From Acheta domesticus (lineage: Eukaryota; Arthropoda; Insecta; Orthoptera; Gryllidae): a stretch of DNA of 64,000 bases. How positions within the stretch are numbered: the first letter of the stretch is position 1; every line of letters begins with the position of its first letter. The position numbers and the translations under genes were made by a program. This document shows, in pieces, positions 54,101-64,000 of this stretch. Below the pieces are notes generated by a model that made no database searches, was not told the origin of the DNA, and worked only from the letters and a program-made list of their open reading frames with translations. The stretch is taken from positions 97,384,141 to 97,448,140 of the forward strand of contig JAHLJT010002630.1 in the NCBI GenBank assembly GCA_031308135.1, read 5' to 3'.

Positions 54101-54584
54101 AGTGAAAGAATTGTTAAATACATTTGAACAAGGTTTTAGTATTTGCATCAAATGAATTACTTCATACACGGTTATCAGAAGCCTTTGCAGAAAAAAAAAT
54201 GGTTTTCTAACATTTAATAATGTGCTCTCTTTCTTTCTCTGACTCTCCAGATTATAAAAGTAAGCTACGAAATATTAAAAATATCACTGAAAAAGTTATA
54301 GAGCAAATTTCACTGCTCCTTGCCCTTCTAAAGTTAACAATCACCATTGTAACTGGCCTAGGAATTCACTCAAAGCAGAAAAACATTTGTTAATGCTTCC
54401 TTACTAGAGAACATGCTACTTCTTTTCTTTAGACATCACTTCTTCACACCACTTCTTCCTCCACAAACTCAGGAGCAAGTGTTGTTACTTTTATTCTCAG
54501 GGATTTTAGGCAAATAAAAACTCCTTTTCCAAGTATGAATCCCTTACATTGTCATCACCTAAATACAATTTGTTTTCTACTCAC
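51191..54584. other. Intronic, nothing recognised
   Basis: AT-rich DNA with long A/T runs and short open frames; no motif or repeat family recognised. Confidence 0.5.
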
Positions 54585-54660
54585 CAGGAGAGCATGAACG
54601 TTGATCAGTCTCTTCAGTTTTGATGATGGGACAACTTTCAAACGACGTTGCCAAAGGGTC
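54585..54660 (-). CDS. Zinc-finger gene, exon 7 (acidic exon)
   Basis: Acceptor gcag at 54661-54664, donor GTGAGT (54579-54584). 76 nt, phase 0 in and phase 1 out, matching the finger exon. Peptide DPLATSFESCPIIKTEETDQ followed by RSCSP. It is a paralogue of exon 5 (DPRKAS...IKKEEDQ). K-x-E-E motifs match the SUMO consensus found in linker regions of insect zinc-finger proteins. Confidence 0.85.
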
Positions 54661-55463
54661 CTGCAACACAACACTGAAATTCACTTTAAAGGTCAGATAC
54701 AAGACAAACATTGAATTCACTTTGAAGTTCAGATAACAACAAAACTTGGTTCGTTATAATTTTCTTCAATGTGGGAGATGGAACTTTGGGACTGTCACCT
54801 GGGTGGTAACTCAATGCTTCCATAGCAGAGGTACCTACAGTGCTAGTCTCATCTGAGATATGTCAGCTTCTGCCAATCCGCAATACAGATGGTATGAAAG
54901 CAGTGCCACATGTGTGATCTTCCGTTTTGTGTGTAGGCAAATGACATGGGCCACTACACCCAGTCCCCCAGACTTAAATAAATGTAAGAGCTTGATAGAC
55001 CTAATCGGCTAATGATATTTGATTGAGATATCTCAACAGGCCACCTACGCAAGCGGTATGCTGTTGGCAATAAAAATAACACAATAAGGTCCATAAATGA
55101 TAAAACTATTTGCAAGTGTTCACTCATTTTATCATTTACATATTTTATTTTGTTATCAGCATATTTTTTTTTCTTAGCTACAGACTTTAATCTACCCGAT
55201 GGGGTGAACACATGCTTACAAACTGCTGTGCTAAAAAAATAAAGTATCCTGATAAACTATTTCAAAATGATTTTTAATTGACAATTCTTGTGTTTATTTT
55301 GTCTCCTAATTGATTGATTGACTAGAAGATAGTGATGGGAAGCTGAAGGTACTAAAATATCAGAAAACATCACAATAGACAATCATTAAAATATTCATAA
55401 TTATATAACACCCAATGCATTTTCGTGAAAACCAGCTGAGAACAAGTTAGCTGTAATACTCAC

Positions 55464-55538
55464 CTCACATTTCTCTTCAACCTCTTCTTTAGTGACCTCT
55501 GTGGCCTCAACAAACACTGCAAGAGGTGGTTCCAGCTC
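55464..55538 (-). CDS. Zinc-finger gene, exon 6 (acidic exon)
   Basis: 75 nt, phase 0 on both sides, acceptor gtag and donor GTGAGT. It begins ELEPPLAVFVEATEV and ends KEEVEEKCE. It is clearly duplicated from exon 4, with the same length and the same ends. Confidence 0.85.
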
Positions 55539-55666
55539 CTACACACAAAGCAAATATTATCCCTCATCTCCTTTAGCTCAAATCCCAGATTTAAGGGCAC
55601 ATTTTATTAACTTTTCCTCTGCACACTCAAACATTCAAATGAGAATAGTACATGTAGAAAGCTTAC

Positions 55667-55720
55667 TTGGTCTTCTTCCTTCTTAATTGCACAGTTCAAG
55701 GTGCTTGCTTTGCGTGGGTC
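55667..55720 (-). CDS. Zinc-finger gene, exon 5
   Basis: 54 nt, phase 0 on both sides, acceptor atag, donor GTAAGC. Peptide DPRKASTLNCAIKKEEDQ, paralogous to exon 7. Confidence 0.8.
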
Positions 55721-55961
55721 CTATGAGAAATAAAACAACAGATTTTTAGCAATTCACGAAACCAGAAATAAAAAGTATCAAATTACAAAAGAAAAAATTC
55801 ACAATAACGTTACAGATAAGCAATCACAAACTCTAACAACAAATGATTCAAAACCAAATCTAAAGGTCCCCAATTGGGCTAATTTCATTACTCCAAAGAC
55901 TGCCCCCAAAATAATCCTTACATTAAAATAAACTCCATGAATTGGAAGCTGTCGTTCTCAC

Positions 55962-56036
55962 CTCGCATTCCTCCTCAAACTCTTCATTCGAGATCTCCGT
56001 GGGCTCCAGAAAACCTTCAGCAGGCGGCACCAGCTC
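55962..56036 (-). CDS. Zinc-finger gene, exon 4
   Basis: 75 nt, phase 0 on both sides, acceptor gtag, donor GTGAGA. It begins ELVPPAEGFLEPTEI and ends NEEFEEECE. Exons 4-5 and 6-7 form two copies of the same exon pair, all phase 0, so a tandem exon-pair duplication kept the frame. Confidence 0.85.
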
Positions 56037-57458
56037 CTACTCACACAACACAAATATCATCACAGTCTTCTTTTACTCAATTAGGACATGTTTCATTAAC
56101 AAAGAACCATCTCCTCTAAAAAGGAAGCTACATTCTCAATGAATCTGAAAAGCGACAATGGACATGAACATTAAATACCAAAAACAAACATTCAGATCAC
56201 TGACCAACTTATTTGCATAACTCTGGCAAACCTGTCCATAAAATTACAAATCCTACCACATTAACATAGTTGAAATGGTAATCTTCACAAAGATCCCCAA
56301 AAGAAACATTGCACTCCATAAAAGTGCTCTTCGAGACATTAGAAAAAAAATTCAGGACCATTCAATCAATAAATGAAAATTCATTTATTGAAATACATTT
56401 TGGAAATATTTGTAATTTTTAAATTCTTTGTCTAACGTAGTTAAGTACATTCTTATGATATGAAGATACATCAGCTTTCAGTTGACAAAAAAATCATCAG
56501 TAACAGTGCATACAAATATTGTTGCAAAAAGATATCTGCTTCTTTTTTGACTGTAGAATGTAAAAAATTTAACAGACATTTGTTAAAGTACATTAAGTGA
56601 TGTTTCTATTTATTAATTCAGAAGAATTGTCTAAAACAATAAATTTTTTAGCTCTGAGCTCTGCAAGGCATCTGTCCACCCCCTTGTAGATCTAGAATTA
56701 CAGAATAAATTACTTGCATATTAATGTTAACAGAATTGTTTTACTTCAAACTCTCCTTACGTAGACCACATAGAAAATGAGATGTTCCTGTACAGCACAT
56801 TTTAACTGCATCAAATAAAGATTCTAATCAATTTTCACAAAACTCCCCTGTATTTAAATACACTACACAAAAGTACAATATTTAGTACAGCCATTTTCCT
56901 TGATGGTGTTCTGCTATGGCATAAAATTTTTTTGTACACTCCATTATAAACTTGGAAGTGTGCATAAAAGCAGTTTGAATTTGCAAACTGCAAAATTTCA
57001 AAACATATTTAAGTCAAAATACTTTTAGCACGCTGTTAGGCTTCATAATACTTTTCCATGATAGAAATAATGTCCCAGACATCAGTCTCTACAACTGACA
57101 TGAAACAAACTTGAGCCTGATCAACACATCTTCTGCTTCACATGAAAGTCTCAAAATACTGCACAGAGAAAAACGTTATGCCACAGCTACAACAATAAGA
57201 ACAATCAAAGAAAATAGTCGTACTGCTCTGGAGATTAATCAAACTGGCTCTCAAGCACAAAACATTCATTATAATATACTTGTATTGCACACAACACAAT
57301 CATGTGCACTCAAAACTTGAGGTTTCCCAATCCACATCCTTGACTTCACCTACACCAGCCATGTTTCTTCGAGACTAGCAGTTATACGAAGTAAAACAGA
57401 GAAATGTCATATCAAATCAGTTTTCAAATAAAGAGATAACCAAGGAATTGCAACTCAC

Positions 57459-57503
57459 AATGGGATTTGCTTCTTGAAAAAATTCGTCAGGTTCTTCTTT
57501 AAC
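57459..57503 (-). CDS. Zinc-finger gene, exon 3
   Basis: 45 nt, phase 0 on both sides, acceptor ttcag, donor GTGAGT. Peptide VKEEPDEFFQEANPI, starting with the VKEEP motif also seen at the start of exon 2 (VKEEQ). Confidence 0.8.
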
Positions 57504-57682
57504 CTGAAATCAAAGGAAAATTACAGTAATAAATATTTTCGTCGAACATGCAGTATCCCTACAAGACCTTACTTCTATCCTAGTGACGTAACGAATTCCT
57601 ACTCTACCTTAATCGGCCGTATTTGCAAACTTTGCAAGTTAAAAGCACAAAAGTTGCCATTATACCTAAACAGTATTCTTAC

Positions 57683-57904
57683 CTTTTCTACTTTAAATAT
57701 ACTGTCAGTAATGAAGGAGGAGTACAACTGGAATAAAGTAGGGTTGTTATTTGTTTCAGTGGGTATACTCGAAACACTGCCCCTTGTGAGTGGCGCCCAT
57801 GGCATGTGCCATATCTGCCATACCGTACATATGCCTCCGTACACATTGAAACTTATTACACAATTCCAGTTGTACTCCTCCTTCATTGCTTGTTCTTCTT
57901 TAAC
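57683..57904 (-). CDS. Zinc-finger gene, exon 2 carrying an inverted-repeat insertion
   Basis: Acceptor gtag at 57905-57908, donor GTAAGA at 57677-57682. 222 nt, exactly 74 codons, phase 0 on both sides, no stop. The ends look like the other acidic exons (VKEEQ at the start, DSIFKVEK at the end). The middle (about 59 codons, starting AMKEEYNWNCV) is hydrophobic and Trp-rich, unlike anything else in the gene, and coincides with a 178-bp inverted-repeat element. Whether the exon is spliced whole or skipped needs RNA data. Confidence 0.6.
57710..57887. mobile_element. Small MITE-like element inside a coding exon
   Basis: A perfect 25-bp inverted repeat (AATGAAGGAGGAGTACAACT and five more bases) bounds a 178-bp segment wholly inside exon 2 of the zinc-finger gene. 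There is no clear target-site duplication. The segment is open in the gene's frame. Confidence 0.7.
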
Positions 57905-58147
57905 CTACAGCACAGTACAAAAAAAACAAAACAAGTAGTACTAACATTGAAAGGAAACATGTTATTTTAATACCCGAACTCCGCTTACTTGTAACTATAC
58001 AAAGCATCAAAAATAAACTTCATTAAATCAAATTGCATGATGTACATATTGAACAGAATTCGACTCCTTTTATTTGTCATATAGACCATACATAAACGTT
58101 TTCACCACAGGCTTTAATAGCAAATCGTATTTAGAGAAACTACTTAC

Positions 58148-58195
58148 ATCCTCTACCTTTAACACATTTTCCGATAAGATACTAATCCCTTCCAT
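58148..58195 (-). CDS. Zinc-finger gene, exon 1 (start)
   Basis: ATG at 58193-58195, 16 codons MEGISILSENVLKVED, donor GTAAGT at 58142-58147, phase 0. The end NVLKVED resembles the end of exon 2 (SIFKVEK), another sign of exon duplication. The ATG lies only 70 bp from the repeat boundary at 58265, so the promoter and 5' UTR are either in or beyond the transposon. Confidence 0.7.
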
Positions 58196-58989
58196 TTTCA
58201 AATCAACAAATAATGAGCAATTTGTTACAAGTAACTAAAAATTCAGCAACAGGGATTAAGGTCCAGGGGCGTGAAACTTAGATAGGAAAACGGGGTAATG
58301 ATTTTTGCGCCATCTATCCTATCGTTGTAGTGAGCGAACTAAACATGTGACGTCACAGAATTCAAAAGCTGCCGGTGGCAATGTAGGCGGTGGCTTTGAT
58401 TCGTTATATGGTTACGTGCTGCTCAGGTGCTGTTTCAGGCGACATTTTTCAGCTTTTTGTTAGTATTTAGAATGTCATGCCTTTTAAATAGAGTGAATCG
58501 TGCCACGACATTTATTTGCCGTGTCTAAAACTTCATTTTTAACTTTTTGGAAGATTTTAAGAAGACTGGAGGTAGGCAATACATCGCTTGGATTTTCGCC
58601 CATCCAGCAGTGGAGGTATTTATAATTAATTTTGAAATCTTATTGCATAATTGTAATTGATTATTTAATTTGTGAGCATTTCTACCGTGCAAAATAGTCT
58701 TGAAAATCCTTAAATCCATATAGTATAACCTAACCTAAGTAGATGTGTCATTTATTCTGTACTATTGGTTTACAAGTGTTTTAATTATATTATTTCCAAC
58801 TGATCACTTCGCATGGTATTGGACAAGTTTTATTTTAATCCATTGTTTGCATTGCCCAGTTATTTAAAATGTCACATTTTCAAATGAGACATACAGATTT
58901 TACTGTTTTTTGACCAAATAAATAGAAATAAATAAATGTACATAATTCATTATTGTTTGCATTTCTAGAATAGGTACACTCTCATTAGT

Positions 58990-59190
58990 TTATGACAAAA
59001 TGTAATTAATTTAATTTGCTTAGGTGTACGAGTTAAGTTTCCATTCTGGAGGTGATATTCGAGTTGCAGTATGATTTGATGGCAAGATATAAAAAAAAAT
59101 TTGACTTCACCAACGCTAGAAGATGGAACTTCACCAACAGTGTTTCCTACAAGCCCTACGCTGTTTTCAAAGAACATTCCAAGAAAATCC
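58990..59190 (+). pseudogene. THAP-domain remnant
   Basis: YELSFHSGGDIRV near 59027, then in another frame EDGTSPTVFPTSPTLFSKNI near 59119-59180, matching the last third of a THAP domain (the x-L-x-x-G-x-x-P-T-x-F-P end). Stops and frame changes interrupt it. Earlier Cys ligands were not identified with confidence. Confidence 0.5.
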
Positions 59191-60946
59191 TATTACTAAG
59201 TGTGCCAGTGTAAATTTTTTCCCCCTTGAAGCTGCAAGTGGTGCGAGTCTGAATGATATTATAGACAAATATATTATTTTGGTAACTTATAAATCAATTA
59301 ATATTTGCCTTGTTTAGAAAAACTTGATTAACAAGTACTGGAAATGTATTAAATAATTAATGAAACCAATTTAGAGTTTGTGAACAATTAAGAAAACGTT
59401 GGTTTCAGAATGTGTAATTAAAGAACTGAGTGTAATAAATATTGTATTCTCATTATCTAAAGTTTATTTTGCAAATTTATAAATATTAAGGGCACTGTCC
59501 AAATTAGGGAAAATATTTTTGTATATTTCAACTTCAGTGTTACAAGAGGTTAATATGATGATTTTTTAATTAAATGTAGCCAAATTTGAATTGGTAAATG
59601 AATCGTCTGAATAAATCCTGTATCAATAATATTATTGTTAGTTACAGGAAAAATCTATTTGAATTTTACTGAATATACTGTCAAAAGTAAGTCGCAATTC
59701 AGTATTGTTCTGCTTATTTGTTGATTTCAATGATAGTTTATGTGTCAACATGGTGTAAATTGACGCGCTCAGATGTGCAGTAACCAATCAGATTGCTATA
59801 GAAAATGAAAAATCTCATATTGTAGCCTTAACAGAAAAAAATGGTGCAATTTTTTAAAAAGGAAAAACATATGAATAACTCTACAGTTGATAAAAAGAAT
59901 GAATTATAATTTAAATTTTGGAATGATGCTTTACAAGTCTTGAAGTTGAATGTTTTTAAAAATTACTTTGCCATACAATCAGGTGAATTGATTCCAAAAA
60001 TGCTTTTTTTGGGGTTGGAATTTCAGGGATCATCGGAGGCATCTCTACTTCATATGTTCCTGTTTCATGTGTTTGTTCATATGGCTGGGAAACAATTTTT
60101 TTTAAGTAAACAGAAAGTTTCCTTCTGTTTTGTCACAATTCTCAATAAGTTTGGCATGGTTCATGTTATTAAATAAAAATGTCCTGTGTGAATTAAAAAG
60201 TTGTTGAGGAGCGGAGTTCAAATTAGATCCATTGTAATTTCTGATATAGCAAAAATAATTTCTTAGGGGCCCTAATTCACATTCCTGCTTCTAAAGCGGC
60301 TGACTCCAAGTTTGGTTAATTTATGTCTTAATGAGAGGAAACCAATTGTGAAGATCCAATTCCATAAGGATGGAACTTTTTCCTCTGTTAGTGGTTGGGT
60401 TCACAAATCTCATTTGTTAATATCTTTTGCTTTCATGTTAAAAGGTTTGTGAGGGCTACTATTTGATCCAACAGATGATGAATTGAGACCTTCCGCTTTC
60501 CCATTGCATGAATTGAATAAATTGTTTAAAAAATTTAAAAACTCTGCTGTTGCAAGATCATCTTTATTAGGAATTTTTAAAGTGCCAGATGGAGTTTCAA
60601 ATTCAACTACAAAAAAAAGTGGTAATTGTACACATCCTAAAATATTTTTACACGATTTTTATATATACATGTACCATGCAAACACAAGCGCTTAAAAAAT
60701 ATTGGACCCTCTGTTCTTGACTTGATGAAATTGCATCTTAACTTTTGCTTGTAGCTCCATACAACATTAAACTTCATTCAAGTGTTTGTGGGATGTGATC
60801 CAATAAATTTAAGAGTAGAATTCGAGAATAATTAATAAATGTGAAATTGAAAATGAATAAGAATCCTGTGTATGAATTTAAATTGAAATTGTGAAAGCAA
60901 ATAAATATTTAAATTTATATTTACCATCTATTCGAGATATAAATTC

Positions 60947-62458
60947 CATGTATGCCAACACTGATTCCCTAAAAACCTGTGTGGTATATTTAACTCATTT
61001 TTTTCATTTTGTTGGTTACATACGTTGAGACAATTTTCTCATGACCTTATTAATTTTGTTTACATATGGAGCAAGGTAATAGACTTTTCCTATGATGTGC
61101 CATGAAGCTAATTTAGTTTCCTTCAAATTTCCTACGTCTATTTCCAAAGTTTTAGTTACAAGATTATTGTGAATTCCTTTCCGCACATTAAACAGGTGAA
61201 TTATTTGTTTTGTCAATGAGGTAAGTTAATCCTAAAATTAATTATTTTCTGAAGATTATATAAATATAAAACATTTATATAAAATATAATACTAAAAATA
61301 ATGTGAAAATATTAATGTAGACCTCAATATAAATTCCACACAGTAAAACAATTGTAAAATCTGTTAATGAATCAGTTGTTGTGTTTGTTGTAATAATGAT
61401 ATTACAAAAATTCTGAAGAAGAGATGAATAAATTTCAAATTTAAAAATCATTCATGTTATTTTTTTTTTTTTCATTGAACACAAATTATTTAAAAAATCC
61501 ACAGAAATGCATAGAAAAATCAGAAATGTGACTATATAAACATTTGAATATACAAACAAAATATTTACTTTGAGCATTGTTAGCTTTTATTCTGTTTTCT
61601 AGTTTTTTCTAACACGGAATTAACAACTTTCACATTTCACGATCCCTAATTGCACTGTTGTGGAAAAAGACAACTTAATATAATATTAGAAAACATTTTT
61701 TTCGTGCTAACTCTTTCATAATGAGCAATTAATTGTAAAAGTAGGATATGTAATGAAAGTTATTTTTACATCAATTATTTTAAATAATTGTGTAATAAAA
61801 GTTAAATGACATTTACCAACAATATTAAAGCCACCATCTGTAACCACTCTAACGCATACATAATAGTAGCTGGGGTGTTGATGTTTGGTTACAACTGAAA
61901 CTAAATGAAATGGGAATTTTCTATCATTTTTTCCAAGTTTTTCATCTATGTATTCGTGTCAAATATTCATTAAAAATTGTTATATGTAAACAAGAAATTA
62001 TTTAATGGTCTACAGATCCCAATTCATTGCGGAGATTGTAAATTTTCTACTATAGAAAATACCCCCTCCTTAGAAGTGAGGTTCTGTCTCACCAATCGTA
62101 TCCAGGTGTGCTTATTTGATTAATTTCATTCGTACATAAAATTTTATTAATTTTTTAAATATTAAAAACATATTTTACCAATTGAATCTTCGCGATTTGT
62201 TTTTCAACCATCGTTCTGGCCTAAGTTTATTTTTCGGGAATTTGTGATACGGCAACCAAGAGGTTAAATAATACAATTATTTGTAGTAAAACGTAAGAAA
62301 AGCAGATAATACCCATGGATATTCCCTACACTCACCATAATCTGCATTCGCGCAACTTTACTCAAAATGCGCGCGAAAACGCAACAGCAGCGCTATCTTC
62401 GCTATCGTTGTGACCGAGGAACTAAAACTTTGTCCCCCGCTTTTTAATATTGAGTGAA
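60947..62458 (+). repeat. Left arm of giant palindrome
   Basis: About 1.5 kb that reappears inverted at 62489-64000 with only scattered mismatches and small indels (estimated by eye above 95 percent). The spacer is 30 bp (62459-62488). No gene was recognised in the arm. Confidence 0.9.
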
Positions 62459-62488
62459 CCAGCCCTGATTAAGGTCCGTTTCCACTGA

Positions 62489-64000
62489 TTCACTCAATGT
62501 TAAAAAGCGGGGGACAAAGTTTTAGTTCCTCGGTCACTACGATAGCGAAGATAGCGCTGCTGTTGCGTTTTCGCGCGCATTTTGAGTAAAGTTGCGCCAA
62601 TGCAGATTATGGTGAGTGTAGGGAATATCCATGGGTATTATCTGCTTTTCTTACGTTTTACTACAAATAATTGTATTATTTAACCTCTTGGTTGCCGTAT
62701 CACAAATTCCCGAAAAATAAACTTTGTCCAGAACGATGGTTGAAAAACAAATCGCGAAGATTTAATTGGTAAAATATGTTTTTAATATTTAAAAAATTAA
62801 TAAAATTGTATGTACGAATGAAATTAATCAAATAAGCACACCTGGATACGATTGGTGAGACAGAACCTCACTTCTAAGGAGGGGGTATTTTCTATAGTAG
62901 AAAATTTACAATCTCCGCAATGAATTGGGATCTGTAGACCATTAAATAATTTCTTGTTTACATATAACAATTTTTAATGAATATTTGACACGAATACATA
63001 GATGAAAAACTTGGAAAAAATTATAGAAAATTCCCATTTCATTTAGTTTCAGTTGTAACCAAACATCAACACCCCAGCTACTATGATGTATGCATTAGAG
63101 TGGTTACAGATGGTGGCCTTAATATTGTTGGTAAATGTCATTTAACTTTTATTACACAATTATTTAAAATAATTGATGTAAAAATAACTTTCATTACATA
63201 TCCCACTTTTACAATTAATTGCTCATTATGAAAGAGTTAGCACAAAAAAAATGTATTCTAACATTATATTAAGTTGTCTTTTTCCACAACAGTGCAATTA
63301 GGGATCGCGAAATGTGAAAGTTGTTAATTCCATGTTAGAAAAAACTAGAAAACAGAATAAAAGCTAACAATGCTCAAAGTAAATATTTTGTTTGTATATT
63401 CAAATGTTGATATAGTCACGTTTCTCATTTTTCTGTGCGTTTTTGTGGATTTTTTAAATAATTTGTGTTCAATGAAAAAAAAAAAATAACATGAATGATT
63501 TTTAGATTTGAAATTTATTCATCTCTTCTTCAGAATTTTTGTAATATCATTATTACAACAAACACAACAACTGATTCATTAACAGATTTTACAATTTTTT
63601 ACTGTGTGGAATTTATATTGTATATCTACATTAATATTTTCACGTTATTTTTAGTATTATATTTTATATAAATGTTTTATATTTATATAATCTTCAGAAA
63701 ATAATTATTTTTAGGATTAACTTACCTCATTGACAAAACAGAAATAATTCACCTGTTTAATGTGCCTCATTTGCTGAAAGGAATTCACAATAATCTTCTA
63801 ACTAAAACTTTGGAAAGATGTAGGAAATTTGAAGGAAACTAAATTAGCTTAATGGCACATCATAGGAAAAGTCTATTACCTTGTTACATATGTAAACAAA
63901 ATTAATAAGGTCATGAGGAAATTGTCTCAACTTATGTAACCAACAAAATGAAAAAAATGAGTTAAATATACCACACAGGTTTTTAGTGAATCATCAGTGT
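62489..64000 (-). repeat. Right arm of giant palindrome, continues past window
   Basis: Inverted copy of 60947-62458. Matching sequence such as ATGAGTTAAATATACCACAC is still present at the right edge, so the arm and probably a second transposon copy extend beyond 64000. Confidence 0.9.

Larger units (their letters stand above)
43314..54584. other. Intron 7 of the zinc-finger gene, repeat-filled
   Basis: The 11.3-kb intron between the last acidic exon and the finger exon. It holds dispersed repeats (43680-43860, 44215-44920, 45600-46995), a SINE, a hAT-type non-autonomous element and a LINE fragment, each listed separately. In 47000-50320 and 51200-54580 I see only AT-rich sequence with short chance frames. 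Confidence 0.6.
58265..62466 (+). mobile_element. Putative THAP-containing (P-like) DNA transposon
   Basis: The 11-mer GATTAAGGTCC stands at 58254-58264 and again at 62467-62477. The DNA between starts AGGGGCGTGAAAC and ends GTGAACCAGCCCT, with weak inverted ends. Inside, a degraded THAP domain end is present near 59120. A subterminal TATCGTTGT/AACTAAA phrase occurs near both ends (58310 and 62408). The element is interpreted as one copy, with a second inverted copy to its right. The family call rests on the THAP remnant only. Confidence 0.45.

Noticed and set aside
57474..57938. 154-codon plus-strand ORF
   Set aside because: It is antisense to exons 2 and 3 of the zinc-finger gene, which have matching splice sites and phases.
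60947..64000. Palindrome as an assembly fold-back artefact
   Set aside because: The arms differ by scattered substitutions and small indels and have a unique spacer, which an artefact from a single read would not normally give. It is not fully excluded.

Overview
The window is AT-rich animal DNA with split genes, GT-AG introns up to about 11 kb and several families of arthropod-type transposons. Two host genes lie on the minus strand. They are a BTB-domain gene (exons 9941 to 1, running off the left edge) and a complete C2H2 zinc-finger gene (eight coding exons, 58195 to 42016). Small acidic KEE-type exons feeding a C2H2 array, plus THAP, piggyBac, hAT, BEL/Pao, Penelope-like and Polinton elements, suggest an insect with a large genome. 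I cannot name the species.

Layout: 1-9964 is the BTB gene. Its 8.4-kb intron holds a three-level nest: a hAT remnant is interrupted by a piggyBac-like element, which itself holds a 5'-truncated Penelope-like element ending in a hammerhead-ribozyme-like motif. Two tRNA-derived SINEs and a 1.26-kb foldback element follow. 10000-15343 is upstream or intronic DNA ending in two tandem copies of an unclassified repeat (R1).

15344-31045 is one 15.7-kb Maverick/Polinton with 0.7-kb terminal inverted repeats and an imperfect 6-bp target-site duplication. It is GC-rich against the AT-rich host. On the minus strand it carries protein-primed DNA polymerase B and a small unknown ORF. On the plus strand it carries the minor capsid protein, major capsid protein, a disordered protein, packaging ATPase, PLA2-like protein, a DUF8207-like protein, integrase, two further ORFs, a cysteine-rich protein, a tandem-RING protein and a fibre-like protein. 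Replication, capsid, packaging and integration functions are thus represented, but the copy is decayed. The polymerase has two in-frame stops and a frameshift, the major capsid protein has lost its middle, the integrase is frameshifted and lacks a catalytic Asp, the ATPase Walker A motif is altered, and no adenovirus-type protease was found. Several accessory ORFs remain open.

31046-42015 contains more R1 copies, foldback elements, a broken THAP gene (35666-36306), a CpG-rich block (about 37340-37645), a TTAA-flanked MITE and a BEL/Pao gag remnant. 42016-58195 is the zinc-finger gene: 14 fingers in the last exon, short acidic exons upstream, and one exon carrying an in-frame inverted-repeat insertion. 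Its 11.3-kb last intron holds a hAT-type non-autonomous element, a SINE and a LINE fragment. 58265-64000 looks like a THAP-containing DNA transposon followed by an inverted second copy, giving a palindrome with 1.5-kb arms that reaches the right edge.
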